A DNA stretch of 64,000 nucleotides from Candidatus Methylomirabilota bacterium. Lineage in GTDB: Bacteria; Methylomirabilota; Methylomirabilia; Rokubacteriales; CSP1-6. The position numbers and the translations under genes are program-made. Each line of letters begins with the position of its first letter. The stretch's first letter is position 1. Of the stretch, positions 53,141 to 62,042 are shown piece after piece. The notes below the pieces were generated by a model, which saw nothing but the letters and a program-made list of their open reading frames with translations, was not told the origin of the DNA and did no database searches. The stretch is taken from assembly GCA_035764725.1 (NCBI GenBank), contig DASTYT010000149.1, positions 1-64,000 of the forward strand, written 5' to 3'.

Positions 53141-54199
53141 TGAAGTATCTACTCAAGATTGACCTCCTTTGCTTTGATGGGCAGCCAGGCGTTTCCAGGC
53201 CGTCCGACCGGAGGGGGGACCATGATCAAGCTTAGCGATGTGAAGGTGCGGCCGCAGTATCGGACGCGGGTTCGGTATCGCCTGCTCGTTCTAGAGTATG
53301 CGTGGCAGCACGGGCCCGCCGCCGCGGGGCGCCACTACGGCTTGAGTGCTCGGACGATTCGGCGGTGGCGGAAGCGCTGGCGGCGCGGCGGCGTCGAGGG
53401 GCTGGTGCCGGCCTATCCCCGGCACCGGGCGCGACGGGTGCCGCCCGCGGCCGTCGAGCTGATCCGCCAAGCGCGCCAGGAGCTCGGCTACGGGGCGGCG
53501 CGCGCGCGGCTCTGGCTGCAGCGCGTGCACGGGGTCCGGCTCGCAATGGGCACCATTCAGCGAGTGTTTCGGGACATGGGGCTGCCCCGCCTGCGGCGGA
53601 CCCGCAAGCGGGAACCCCGCCAGATGAAGCTCTTCGAGAAAGCGGAACCGGGCGAGTCGATTCAGGTCGACGTGAAATACGTGCAGATCGCGGGCCGCTG
53701 GGCGTTTCAGTACACGGCCCTGGACGACTGTACGCGCTTCCGCGTCCTGCGGCTCTACCGACGTTTGCATCACCGCTCGAGTCTCGCCTTCCTCGCCGAG
53801 CTTCGGCAGGCCTTCCCGTTCCCCATCAAACGGCTGCAGTGTGATCATGGGCAAGAGTTCTCCTTCGCCTTCGTCCTGGGGGTCGAAGCCGCCGGGATCC
53901 GCCACCGGTACATTCGGCCCCGCCGGCCGCAACAGAACGGCAAAGTCGAGCGGAGCCATCGGATCGATCAGGAGGAGTTCTGGGGCCGACAACCGTTCGC
54001 GAGCTTCGAGGCGGCCAGTGCCGCCCTTCAGGGCTGGGAGACCAGGTACAACTATCAACGCTTCTCGCTGGCCCTTGAGGGCCGCACACCGGCCGAAAAA
54101 CTTGCCGCGCTTCGACCACCCGTGCGGGCAGCCTAGGCGTCTCGTGTCTGCGTACACTCGACACCCGAACCCGGGGGTCAATCTTGACGAGACCCTACA
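53141..54199 (+). mobile_element. IS481-type insertion sequence, complete
   Basis: 1,059 bp. The termini begin TG and form 24-bp imperfect inverted repeats (19 of 24 positions match), whose inner 12 bp TCAAGATTGACC are identical (53153-53164 and the complement of 54176-54187). It carries one intact transposase gene and is flanked by a perfect 16-bp direct repeat, longer than the direct repeats I recall for this family (about 4-15 bp) but plausible. Intact ends, intact duplication and intact transposase point to a recent insertion. Confidence 0.85.
53222..54136 (+). CDS. IS481-family transposase (DDE)
   Basis: 304 residues from ATG 53222. N-terminal helix-turn-helix (HYGLSARTIRRWRKRWRRGGVEGL) and an integrase core with the DDE triad: Asp of SIQVDVKYV, Asp of LQCDHGQEF, Glu of QQNGKVERSHRIDQEEF. 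The C-terminal YNYQRFSLALEGRTPAEKL is usual for the family. No frameshift or stop, so the protein should be active. It binds the terminal inverted repeats of the element. Confidence 0.93.
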   Translation: MIKLSDVKVRPQYRTRVRYRLLVLEYAWQHGPAAAGRHYGLSARTIRRWRKRWRRGGVEGLVPAYPRHRARRVPPAAVELIRQARQELGYGAARARLWLQRVHGVRLAMGTIQRVFRDMGLPRLRRTRKREPRQMKLFEKAEPGESIQVDVKYVQIAGRWAFQYTALDDCTRFRVLRLYRRLHHRSSLAFLAELRQAFPFPIKRLQCDHGQEFSFAFVLGVEAAGIRHRYIRPRRPQQNGKVERSHRIDQEEFWGRQPFASFEAASAALQGWETRYNYQRFSLALEGRTPAEKLAALRPPVRAA

Positions 54200-54215
54200 C
54201 ACGCCACATCCGGGC
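54200..54215. repeat. 16-bp target-site duplication, right copy
   Basis: Perfect copy of 53125-53140 directly after the right IS end; the next base starts the -35 box of the acetamidase promoter. Confidence 0.8.
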
Positions 54216-54244
54216 TTGACCTGGGGATGCGGCCCCACTATGGT
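54216..54244 (+). promoter_or_regulatory. sigma-70 promoter of the acetamidase gene
   Basis: TTGACC (54216-54221), 17-bp spacer, TATGGT (54239-54244). The IS target duplication ends at the base before the -35, so the element removed the upstream region but left the core promoter. About 95 bp of leader lies before the ATG at 54347. Confidence 0.6.
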
Positions 54245-54252
54245 GGGGCCGC
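54229..54252. promoter_or_regulatory. perfect 10-bp palindrome covering the -10 box
   Basis: GCGGCCCCAC-TATG-GTGGGGCCGC straddles the -10 box of the promoter just described. A dyad in this place is a typical repressor operator; as RNA it would also form a hairpin at the 5' end. The protein that might bind it is not evident in the window. Confidence 0.55.
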
Positions 54253-54346
54253 GTCGTGGCGGTGCCTCGAAGGCGAGCGTAGCGGGAGGGATACTCCGAC
54301 CGGCCAGCGACACCACCCCCAACCTTCTTTCGCGGAGGAGTCTGCC

Positions 54347-55753
54347 ATGTCGACGGACGAGCGAATCACTGACGAAGCAGGGAATGGACGTCGGGACTTC
54401 CTGAAGGGCGTGGTGGCGGTGGGTGGCCTGGCCGCCTCCGCCGTCGGCGCCCAGCTCTCGTCGGTGACGAGCGCCCAGGCTCAGCCCGGCCGCGTGCCCG
54501 GCACGACCAATCACTACTATGTCCCGGCCACCGACAAGACGGTGCACTGGGGCTACTTCAGCAAGCTCCTCAAGCCCCAGGTCGAGGTGAGCTCGGGCGA
54601 CTACGTCACGCTCGAGACCATCACGCATCACGCCAATGACGACGCGGACCGGATGGTGAAGGGCGACCCCGGCGTGGAGAGCATCTACCACTGGGACCGT
54701 AACGGGAAGAACGTGGACCGGCGCGGCGCCGGGCCCATGAATCCCACGCTGTTCGGCCGCGGGGCCGGCGAAGGCCTCGGCGTCCACATCTGCACGGGTC
54801 CGGTGGCGGTCCGCGGCGCCATGCCGGGCGACATCCTCGAGGTGCGTATCGTCGACGTGAAGCCGCGGCCGTGCGCCAATCCTCTGTACAAGGGCAAGGC
54901 GTTCGGCAGCAACGCCGCCGCGTGGTGGGGATTCCACTACAAGCTGCTCGAGACCGACCCCAAGCCCCGCGAGGTGATCACCATCTACGAGGTCGACGCC
55001 ACTGGCGAGCGCAACTGGGCGAAGGGCGTGTACAATTTCCAGTGGACGCCGCAGACGGACCCCTTCGGCGTGGTTCACAAGATCATCGACTATCCCGGCG
55101 TGCCCGTGGACCACAAGACCGTGCAAGAGCGGCACGGCATCCTGAAGAACATCCGCGTCCCGATCCGCCCCCACTTCGGCGTGCTCGGGCTGGCGCCGAG
55201 CGAGGCCGACTACGTGGACTCGATCCCGCCCAACTACGTGGGGGGCAACATCGACGACTGGCGCATCGGCAAGGGGGCGACCATGTACTACCCGGTCGCG
55301 GTGCCGGGTGCGCTGCTCTCGGCCGGTGACCCGCACGCTTCCCAGGGCGACTCCGAGCTCTGCGGCACCGCCATCGAGTGCTCGCTCACCGGCACCTTCC
55401 AGCTCATCCTCCGGAAGAAGGACACGCTGGCGGGCACCGCGCTGGCCGGCCTCGAGTACCCGCTGCTCGAGACCCAGGACGAGTGGGTGCTGCACGGCTT
55501 CAGCTATCCCAAGTACCTCACCGATCTCGGGGCGAAGGCGCAGTCGGACATCTACTCGAAATCCTCGGTGGACCTCGCCATGCAGGACGCCTTCAGGAAG
55601 GCGCGCCATTTCCTCATGAACACCCGCGGCCTGTCGGAGGACGAGGCGAACTCGCTCCTGTCGGTCGGCGCGGATTTCGGCATCACCCAGGTCGTGGACG
55701 GTAACTGGGGCGTGCACGCGATCATCAAGAAGGCGCTCTTCGCCGGCGAATAG
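54347..55753 (+). CDS. Tat-exported acetamidase/formamidase family protein
   Basis: 468 residues from ATG 54347, after GGAGGAG. Tat signal RRDFLK (15-20) plus hydrophobic segment ending QAQA near residue 45. The mature part matches FmdA/AmdA amidases: VHICTGPVAVRGAMPGDILEVRI, HFGVLGLAPSEADYVDSIPPNYVGGNIDDWRIGKGATMYYPVAVPGALLSAGDPHASQGDSELCGTAIE. Family members hydrolyse short amides to ammonia and acid. Export to the periplasm is unusual for this family, which is often cytosolic. It is followed by two MFS permeases that could take up the products. Confidence 0.88.
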   Translation: MSTDERITDEAGNGRRDFLKGVVAVGGLAASAVGAQLSSVTSAQAQPGRVPGTTNHYYVPATDKTVHWGYFSKLLKPQVEVSSGDYVTLETITHHANDDADRMVKGDPGVESIYHWDRNGKNVDRRGAGPMNPTLFGRGAGEGLGVHICTGPVAVRGAMPGDILEVRIVDVKPRPCANPLYKGKAFGSNAAAWWGFHYKLLETDPKPREVITIYEVDATGERNWAKGVYNFQWTPQTDPFGVVHKIIDYPGVPVDHKTVQERHGILKNIRVPIRPHFGVLGLAPSEADYVDSIPPNYVGGNIDDWRIGKGATMYYPVAVPGALLSAGDPHASQGDSELCGTAIECSLTGTFQLILRKKDTLAGTALAGLEYPLLETQDEWVLHGFSYPKYLTDLGAKAQSDIYSKSSVDLAMQDAFRKARHFLMNTRGLSEDEANSLLSVGADFGITQVVDGNWGVHAIIKKALFAGE

Positions 55754-55840
55754 TCCGTCCTGCCGTTCTCTCCTCGACGCCGGCCCCGGCGCCCACACGC
55801 CGGGGACCGCGGGTCTGCTATCATCGACGCAATCGCCCTC

Positions 55841-57127
55841 ATGACCCCACCGACAGCGTCGTCGGCCCGCATCCCGAGCCGCGCCAGACTGATGACCACG
55901 CTCTTCGTGGCCCAGGTCTGCGGCAGCACGGGCCACTCGATGAGCCTCGCCGTCGGCAGCATCCTCGCCGCCAGCCTCACCGGCACCAACACCTGGTCGG
56001 GCCTCCCCGTCTCGGTGGGCGCGCTGGGCACCGCGCTCGCAAGCTGGCCGCTCGCGCGCTTCATGGGCCGCGCCGGGCGCCGCCCGGGGTTGACGCTGGG
56101 CTACGGCCTCGCGGTGGCGGGCGCGGTCATCGGCATGCTGGGCGTGATGATGGGCAGCTTCGCGGTGATGCTCGTCGGCATGGCCTTCTTCGGCATCGGC
56201 AACACGTCGAATCTCCTCGCGCGCTATGCGGCGGCCGACATAACCGCGCCGGCCGGGCGCGGCAAGGCCATGGGCATCATCGTCTGGGGCTCGGCGGCCG
56301 GCTCCATGATCGGGCCGATGCTGATGGACCCGGCGCTGCGCGTGGGCGCCGCGCTCGGCATCGCGTCCACGGCGAGCGCCTTCCTCGTGAGCGTGGCGGG
56401 CTACAGCGTCGCCGCCCTATTGAACGCCGCGCTGCTGCGGCCGGATCCCCTGGCCATCGCGCGCGAGCTCGAGGGGCAGCCGAGCGCCGCACGCGAGGCG
56501 GCGTCGCGGCCCGTCGATCGTGCGCGGACGTTCGGCGAGCTGCTGGGCGACCTCCGGGTGCAGATCGCGCTCACCACGCTGATGGTGAGCCAGTTCGTGA
56601 TGATCGCCACCACGTCCACCTCGCCGGTGTATCTCCACGACCAGGGGCACCGGGTCGGTGTCATCGGCATCGCGGTGGCCCTGCACCTCGCCGGGATGTA
56701 CGTGTCCTCGCCGCTCTCCGGCTGGCTCAGCGATCGCTTCGGGCGCCTGCCCATGATCGGGCTCGGCGCGCTCGTCCTGATCGCGGCCGTGATGCTGGCC
56801 GGTCTGGCGCCGGGGACCAATGGCCCGCTGGTGATCCTCGGCCTCTTCGTGAACGGAATCGGCTGGAATCTTGCCTTCGTCGCGGGGAGCGCGCTGCTGA
56901 CCGACGCGCTCGCGCCCGCGGAGCGCGCATCCATCCAGGGCCTCGCCGATCTGTTCATGGGGCTCATGGGCGCTCTCGGCTCCGCGGTGGGCGGGATGAT
57001 CCTCGGGCTCTGGGGGTTCGCGATCCTGAATGCGGTGGGGGCGGTCCTCACGTTCGGTCCGCTCGCCGTCACGCTCGTGCGGCGGCCGGCGCTGGCGACC
57101 GCCTCGGCGCGCACGCCTCTGCTATAG
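55841..57127 (+). CDS. MFS transporter
   Basis: 428 residues with 12 predicted TM segments. The loop 2-3 motif reads LARFMGRAGRRPG, and the corresponding C-terminal loop 8-9 has GWLSDRFGRLPMIG. Generic drug/sugar-acid antiporter-like major facilitator; the substrate is not predictable. It follows the acetamidase gene by 87 bp, which hold a GC-rich hairpin around 55784-55811, so it may have its own transcript start. A second MFS gene follows after 13 bp. Confidence 0.87.
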   Translation: MTPPTASSARIPSRARLMTTLFVAQVCGSTGHSMSLAVGSILAASLTGTNTWSGLPVSVGALGTALASWPLARFMGRAGRRPGLTLGYGLAVAGAVIGMLGVMMGSFAVMLVGMAFFGIGNTSNLLARYAAADITAPAGRGKAMGIIVWGSAAGSMIGPMLMDPALRVGAALGIASTASAFLVSVAGYSVAALLNAALLRPDPLAIARELEGQPSAAREAASRPVDRARTFGELLGDLRVQIALTTLMVSQFVMIATTSTSPVYLHDQGHRVGVIGIAVALHLAGMYVSSPLSGWLSDRFGRLPMIGLGALVLIAAVMLAGLAPGTNGPLVILGLFVNGIGWNLAFVAGSALLTDALAPAERASIQGLADLFMGLMGALGSAVGGMILGLWGFAILNAVGAVLTFGPLAVTLVRRPALATASARTPLL

Positions 57128-57140
57128 TCGGGGAAGCTCC

Positions 57141-58397
57141 ATGGCCTCCTCGCCTCGCGTCTTCTACGGCTGGTGGATCACGGTGTCGTTCGCGGTGATG
57201 GTCTTCATGTCCGCCGGCATCCGTCACGCGGTGGGCCCGTTCCTCAAGCCGATGGTGGCCGACCTCGGCGTGGACCGCGCGGCGTTCTCCCTCGTGATCG
57301 CGCTGGGGCTCTTCCTCTACGGTGCGTTCATGCCGTGGGTGGGGAGCCTCGCCGATCGCCTCGGGCCGCGCATGGTGACCTCCGCGGGCGCCCTGCTGCT
57401 CGCGATCTCGCTCGCGCTGGTCGGGTTCTGCCAGAACCTCTGGCAGCTCGCGCTGATCTACGGTGTCGTCGCGTCCATCGGGCTCGCCGCCACCGGACCC
57501 GTCGTCGCCAACGCGGTGGTATCGCGCTGGTTCAACCGGCGGCGCGGGATGGCGGTGTCGCTGCTCGGCAGCGCCTCGATGACGGGCATGAGCCTGCTCG
57601 TGCCGGTGGTGGCCTGGCTCATCGAGACCTACGGGTGGCGCGCCACCTACGGCATCATGGGCGGCGCGGTGCTTCTCGGCATGCTGCCGCTCTGCCTCCT
57701 CGTCGTGCGCGACACGCCGGAGTCCATGGGTCTCGGCGCCGATGGGGACGCGCTCGCCCCGGAGGCGACGAGGGTCGCGCCCGTGCGCACGCCCGCGAGC
57801 GCGGCGCTCCGCACGGTGGCGTTCTGGCAGCTCGCGGGGTCGTTCTTCACCTGCGGCTTCTCCATGAGCCTCATCTCGTCGCACGGCGTCCCGATGCTCA
57901 CCGACCACGGCTACACGCCGATCTTCGCCTCGTGGATCATCGGCGTGCTCGGCGTGTCCAGCATCGTGTTCACGATGGGGCTCGGCGCGGTCGCCGACCG
58001 CTATGGCGCGCGGCCGGTGCTGGGCAGCATCTACGCGGGGCGCGCGCTCATCTTCGCGGGCCTCTACTTGATCCGCGACAATCCCTGGGCCATCCTCGCC
58101 GTCGCCGCGGTGGGCGGCGCCACCATCGCCGGGTCCATGTCGATGACGTCCATGCTCACCGCGAGTATCTACGGGCGTTACTCGGTGGGCTCGATCCTCG
58201 GCGTGATCTTCCTCTGCCATCAGACCGGCGCCGCGCTGGGCTCCTCGATCGCCGGCGCCCTCTTCGAATCGACCGGCGGCTATGGCGTCATGTACACCGT
58301 CGCCTGCCTGTTCCTGCTCGCCGCGGCGCTGGTCAGCCTGCGCGTGGACAGCGGGACGCGGGTGGTGCGCTGGGTGCCGCGCCGTGTGGGCGCCTGA
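57141..58397 (+). CDS. MFS transporter, monocarboxylate/oxalate-formate antiporter-like
   Basis: 418 residues from ATG 57141. VFYGWWITVSFAVMVFMSAGIRHAVGPFLKPM is the start of the OFA/monocarboxylate-porter subgroup, followed by LADRLGPRMVTSAGALL (motif A) and a second half with GLGAVADRYGARPVLG. Twelve TM segments. This subgroup transports carboxylates such as oxalate, formate, lactate or aromatic acids, which would fit uptake of acids released by the periplasmic amidase. It lies 17 bp before the ABM-domain gene, whose AAAGGAG site lies in that gap. Confidence 0.88.
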   Translation: MASSPRVFYGWWITVSFAVMVFMSAGIRHAVGPFLKPMVADLGVDRAAFSLVIALGLFLYGAFMPWVGSLADRLGPRMVTSAGALLLAISLALVGFCQNLWQLALIYGVVASIGLAATGPVVANAVVSRWFNRRRGMAVSLLGSASMTGMSLLVPVVAWLIETYGWRATYGIMGGAVLLGMLPLCLLVVRDTPESMGLGADGDALAPEATRVAPVRTPASAALRTVAFWQLAGSFFTCGFSMSLISSHGVPMLTDHGYTPIFASWIIGVLGVSSIVFTMGLGAVADRYGARPVLGSIYAGRALIFAGLYLIRDNPWAILAVAAVGGATIAGSMSMTSMLTASIYGRYSVGSILGVIFLCHQTGAALGSSIAGALFESTGGYGVMYTVACLFLLAAALVSLRVDSGTRVVRWVPRRVGA

Positions 58398-58414
58398 ACG
58401 AAAGGAGACGTGAC

Positions 58415-58723
58415 ATGCCGGACGTGCTCACCGTCGTGGCGAAGATCCGGGCGGCCAAGGGCAAGGGCGACGCGCTCGCCGCGCTCTTGAAGGAGCAAGT
58501 CGCCGCGGTGAAGAAGGCCGAGCCGGGCTGCCTGGTCTACCGCCCGCACCGCTCGACCAAGGACCCTGACCTCTTCATCTTCTACGAGCAGTACAAGGAC
58601 GACGCCGCCTTCGACGTGCACCGGAAGGCCCCGCACCTCGCCGCCTATCGCGAGCGGCGGGAGAAGGAGGGGCTCACCGAGGGCCCGGCGGAAGTCGAGA
58701 TCTACCGCTCGATCACCGACTAG
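58415..58723 (+). CDS. antibiotic-biosynthesis monooxygenase (ABM) domain protein
   Basis: 102 residues from ATG 58415, after AAAGGAG. One ABM/YgiN-type dimeric alpha-beta domain: LTVVAKIRAAKGKGDALAALLKEQVAAVKKAEPGCLVYRPHRSTKDPDLFIFYEQYKDDAAFDVHRKAPHLAAYRER. The conserved Glu-Pro-Gly-Cys and the YEQYKDDAAF-H pattern match quinol/anthrone monooxygenase-like proteins, cofactor-free oxygenases or detoxification enzymes. It is the last gene of the acetamidase-MFS run and converges with the second LLM gene 24 bp away. Confidence 0.88.
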   Translation: MPDVLTVVAKIRAAKGKGDALAALLKEQVAAVKKAEPGCLVYRPHRSTKDPDLFIFYEQYKDDAAFDVHRKAPHLAAYRERREKEGLTEGPAEVEIYRSITD

Positions 58724-58747
58724 GCGGCCCTCGGCGCTCGGCGGTCG

Positions 58748-59905
58748 TCACCGCCCGGTGAAATGCGGCATGACCTCCTTGCCGAGCCAGGCGAGCTGCT
58801 CGACCATCACCGCCTTGGGCGTGCCCATGCTGTTGGAGAGGTGCACGTACTCGAGGCCGGGGAAGCGCGACTCGAGCTCGCGCAGGTAGGCCACCAGCTC
58901 CTCGGGCGGGCCGGCGAACCACGCGCCGACCTTCATGTAGTCCTCGACGGTCGGCACGCCCGCCGCGCGCCAGCCGGCCCGCTCGGTCGAGGCGGCGAGC
59001 TGGGTCGGCGTGATGCCGGGCACGAAGCCGAGGGGGCCGAACATCTTCACGTGCTCCTCGTAGAAGGGGGTGATCTCGCGGATACCGCGCTCGCGCGAGT
59101 CGGCGAGGTAGTAGAAGATGCCGAGGCTCAGTCCCTCGCCGAGCTTCCAGTCCTTGCCCGCGCGCTGGGCGGACTCCCGGAACGCGTAGATGGACTTCTC
59201 CGCCATGGTGGCGGCGCCGCCGCCGATCAGGCCTTTGATCCCGTGCTTGTGCATGAAGTCGAGGCCGCGCGCGCTCGCGCTCACCACCGGCTGCCATGTC
59301 TCCACCGGCAGATGGAGGGGCCGCGGCACCAGCGTCAGCTCTTTGAGCTCGTAGCCGCGATACGGCACCGCCGGCGGCAGCGTGTAGTGCGTGCCCTGGT
59401 GCGAGAAGGACTCCGAGTTGAAGGCCTTCATGATGATCTCGACCTGCTCCTCGAAGAGCGCGCGATTGGCCTCCTGATCGAGCATGGGCGCGCCGAACGT
59501 CTCGACCTCTCGCGTGTGGTAGCCACGGCCCACGCCGAACACCGTGCGCCCCTTGGTGAGGATGTCGGCGGTGGCAAAGTCCTCGGCGAGCCGCAGGGGA
59601 TGCCACATGGGGGTGATGTTGAACCCACAGCCGATGCGGAGGCGGGAGGTGAGGTGGGCGAGATGCACGGCCGCCATCAGGATGTTCGGGATGACCTCGT
59701 AGCCCTCGTGCTGAAAGTGATGCTCGGCGAGCCACAGGGTGTGGAACCCGTGATCGTCCATGACCCGCGCGATGGCCTCGGTCTTCTCGAACACCGAGGC
59801 GAGGTGCGCGTTCGAGTAGCGGCGCTCGTTGGCGGGCGTGGCGTCCTGGCCGATGTCGCCCAGGTCCACGTGGCCGGCATACACATTGGAGAACTTGGTG
59901 ATCAT
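58748..59905 (-). CDS. LLM-class flavin-dependent oxidoreductase (second paralogue)
   Basis: 385 residues from ATG 59905, after GGAGGAG. Signatures: GFHTLWLAEHHFQHEGYEVIPNILMAAVHLAHLTSRLRIGCGFNITPMWHPLRLAEDFATADILTKGRTVFGVGRGYHTREVETFG, the FMN/F420-dependent barrel, with VPTVEDYMKVGAWFAGPPEELVAYLREL at the C-terminus. It differs clearly from the other LLM protein in this window (26519-27763), so they are distant paralogues with probably different substrates. It is transcribed towards the ABM gene. Confidence 0.9.
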   Translation of the reverse strand: MITKFSNVYAGHVDLGDIGQDATPANERRYSNAHLASVFEKTEAIARVMDDHGFHTLWLAEHHFQHEGYEVIPNILMAAVHLAHLTSRLRIGCGFNITPMWHPLRLAEDFATADILTKGRTVFGVGRGYHTREVETFGAPMLDQEANRALFEEQVEIIMKAFNSESFSHQGTHYTLPPAVPYRGYELKELTLVPRPLHLPVETWQPVVSASARGLDFMHKHGIKGLIGGGAATMAEKSIYAFRESAQRAGKDWKLGEGLSLGIFYYLADSRERGIREITPFYEEHVKMFGPLGFVPGITPTQLAASTERAGWRAAGVPTVEDYMKVGAWFAGPPEELVAYLRELESRFPGLEYVHLSNSMGTPKAVMVEQLAWLGKEVMPHFTGR

Positions 59906-59999
59906 GGGGGCTCCTCCCTGGGGGCCTATCCTACCTCAGCGCCTAGGACCAAGGTCCCACGCGACCCCTGGGCCCGTGCGGAGTAGACAGGAGGGAGCC

Positions 60000-60704
60000 A
60001 TGGCCGCCCGGATCCGTATGGCGCTGCTCGCTGCGTCGACCGCGCTCCTGACCGCGTGCGGCTCGCCGCTCTACGTGTGGGACACCCACACGACCTCCAT
60101 GCCCCGCGCGCGCGGGCTGGAGCTCGCCGAGGTGGGGCGCCAGCCCGTCGCCGTGCTGCCCGTCGTCGCGCCGGGCGCGCTCCAGGGGTTCAGCGCCTCG
60201 GTGTCCCACGCCCTCGTGCGGACGCTGCCGGAGATCTCGCTCCCGCTGAGCGCCCTCGCCACGCCCGACGTGGTCAACGTGGTCAACACCCGTGGCCTCG
60301 CCGCCGACTACGCGGATCTCCTGGGCGGGTTCGGCCGCAGCGGCATCCTGGAGCGCGAGCGGCTGGGGCGCCTCGGGACGGCGCTGGACTGCCGCTATGC
60401 GCTGCTGCCAGGCATTTCGGCCTTCGATCATTCCCTTCTGGACCGCTTCGAGATGTTCGGGGTCAAGATCGTGAGGACCCGGGTGCTCGTGCTGCGGCTC
60501 TGGCTTCAGCTCTGGGACACGCGCACGGGCGAGCTCGTCTGGGAGTCGGCGGGGGAAGGGGCGGTGGTGACCGAGCTCGCCAACAGCAGCCGGGTCATCG
60601 CGGTGGACGAGGTGGCGCAAAAGATCTGGAAGCGCATGCTCGAGGACGGGCTGGTGGCGGGCAAGCTCTCCTCGCGTGCGCCTATTCCGTGCGAGATCTG
60701 TTGA
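60000..60704 (+). CDS. lipoprotein of unknown function
   Basis: 234 residues from ATG 60000, after AGGAGGGAG. Leader MAARIRMALLAASTALLTAC gives acylated Cys20. Mature part: beta-strand-rich VAVLPVVAPGALQGFSASVSHALVRTLPEIS and a C-terminal ITGELVWESAGEG-like motif (TRTGELVWESAGEGAVVTELA), a layout I associate with outer-membrane lipoproteins that assemble with a partner (PqiC- or CsgG-like style), without firm homology. It ends with an isolated Cys. It starts the plus-strand group of envelope-related genes at 60-64 kb, 32 bp before the TPR gene. Confidence 0.7.
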   Translation: MAARIRMALLAASTALLTACGSPLYVWDTHTTSMPRARGLELAEVGRQPVAVLPVVAPGALQGFSASVSHALVRTLPEISLPLSALATPDVVNVVNTRGLAADYADLLGGFGRSGILERERLGRLGTALDCRYALLPGISAFDHSLLDRFEMFGVKIVRTRVLVLRLWLQLWDTRTGELVWESAGEGAVVTELANSSRVIAVDEVAQKIWKRMLEDGLVAGKLSSRAPIPCEIC

Positions 60705-60736
60705 TCTTTGCCCGACTTCCGTTCAAGACTGATCGC

Positions 60737-62038
60737 ATGACCCGCACCGATCGCTACGGCCTGCCGCTGACCACGTCCTCGCCCGTCGCCGCCGAGCAGC
60801 TCCAGCTCGGCATGGATCGCCTCCTCGCCTACGGCCGCGGCGCCGACACCGCGTTCGCGGCCGCGCTCGCCGCCGACGAGGGCTTCGCGATGGCCCACGC
60901 GGGGCAGGCCCTCCACCATTTCTTCATGGCCGACGGCGCGGCGGCGCGGGCCGCCGTCGCTCGCGCGCGCGAGCGCGTCGGGGGCGCCAGCCGCCGTGAG
61001 CAGCAGCACGTGGAGGCCCTCGGCGCGATCGTGGGCGGGGAGACGGCGCGCGGCCTCGCGCTGATCGAGGCGCACACGCGGGACTTTCCGCGCGACGCCC
61101 TGCTCGTGAAGCAGGCCAGCAGCAGCATCGGCTTCAGCGGGCGCGCCGATCGCGAGGCGTATCGCACCGGCTATCTCGAAGCCCTCGCGTCCGCCTTCGG
61201 CGATGACTGGTGGTTCCAGTCGGAGCTGGCCTTCGTCTATCACGAGACGGGGCGCTTCGCGGAGTCCCAGGCGCTGTCCGAGCGCTCGCTCGCCCAGTAC
61301 CCGGCCAACGCCAATGCCAGCCACAACATCGCCCACGTCTTCTTCGAGACGCTCGATCATGACGGCGGGGTGGCGTTCCTCGAGCAATGGCTCGAGGGCT
61401 ACGACCGCGATGCTCCCTATCACTGCCACCTCGCCTGGCACCTCGGGCTCTTCGAGCTGCACCGCGGCCGCATCGACCGCGTGCTCGAGATCTTCGACCG
61501 CGACATCCAGCCCGCGTCCAATCCCCGGCTCGCGGTGATGGATGGGCCCGCCGCCCTCTGGCGGCTCCGGCTCTACGGTCACGACGAGGGCCGCGCGCGC
61601 TGGACGCCGCTCGCCGCGCTGGCCGCGAAGGTGGCGCGGCCCGGCTTCGTGTTCGGCGACGTGCACGCCGCGCTCGCCTATGCGGCGAGCGGGGACACGC
61701 AGGCCATGACGGCGCTGCTCGACAGCCTGCGCGCGCTCGCCGGGAAAGGCCACCCCGTGGCGCAGGTGGGCTATCCGCTCGCCCAGGGCATCGCCGCTTT
61801 CGCGGCGGGTGATCATGCCGGCGCGCTTCGTCACTTCGAGCCCATCGAGGCCGAAATCCACCGCATGGGCGGCAGCCATGCCCAGTGGGAGATCATCGAG
61901 GAGACGATGGTGGTCGCGTACCTGCGTCTCGGTCGCGCCGAGGACGCCGCGCGGCTCCTCCGCAAGCGCCTGGCCCGACGGCCCACCCCGCAGGACGCGC
62001 GCTGGCTCGACGCCGCCGAGGCGCGCGCCGCGCGCTAG
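60737..62038 (+). CDS. tetratricopeptide-repeat protein
   Basis: 433 residues from ATG 60737; no signal peptide. Helical throughout with TPR-like pairs, e.g. GMDRLLAYGRGADTAFAAALAADEGFAMAHAGQALHHFFM, ELAFVYHETGRFAESQALSERSLAQYPANANASHNIAHVFFE, HLGLFELHRGRIDRVLEIFDRDIQP, ALAYAASGDTQAMTALLDSLRALAGKG and MVVAYLRLGRAEDAARLLRKRLARRP. This resembles the family of lone TPR proteins near lipoproteins and acetyltransferases whose role is protein-protein scaffolding. It stops 4 bp before the muramidase gene, so the two are probably cotranscribed. Confidence 0.8.
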   Translation: MTRTDRYGLPLTTSSPVAAEQLQLGMDRLLAYGRGADTAFAAALAADEGFAMAHAGQALHHFFMADGAAARAAVARARERVGGASRREQQHVEALGAIVGGETARGLALIEAHTRDFPRDALLVKQASSSIGFSGRADREAYRTGYLEALASAFGDDWWFQSELAFVYHETGRFAESQALSERSLAQYPANANASHNIAHVFFETLDHDGGVAFLEQWLEGYDRDAPYHCHLAWHLGLFELHRGRIDRVLEIFDRDIQPASNPRLAVMDGPAALWRLRLYGHDEGRARWTPLAALAAKVARPGFVFGDVHAALAYAASGDTQAMTALLDSLRALAGKGHPVAQVGYPLAQGIAAFAAGDHAGALRHFEPIEAEIHRMGGSHAQWEIIEETMVVAYLRLGRAEDAARLLRKRLARRPTPQDARWLDAAEARAAR

Positions 62039-62042
62039 CGCG

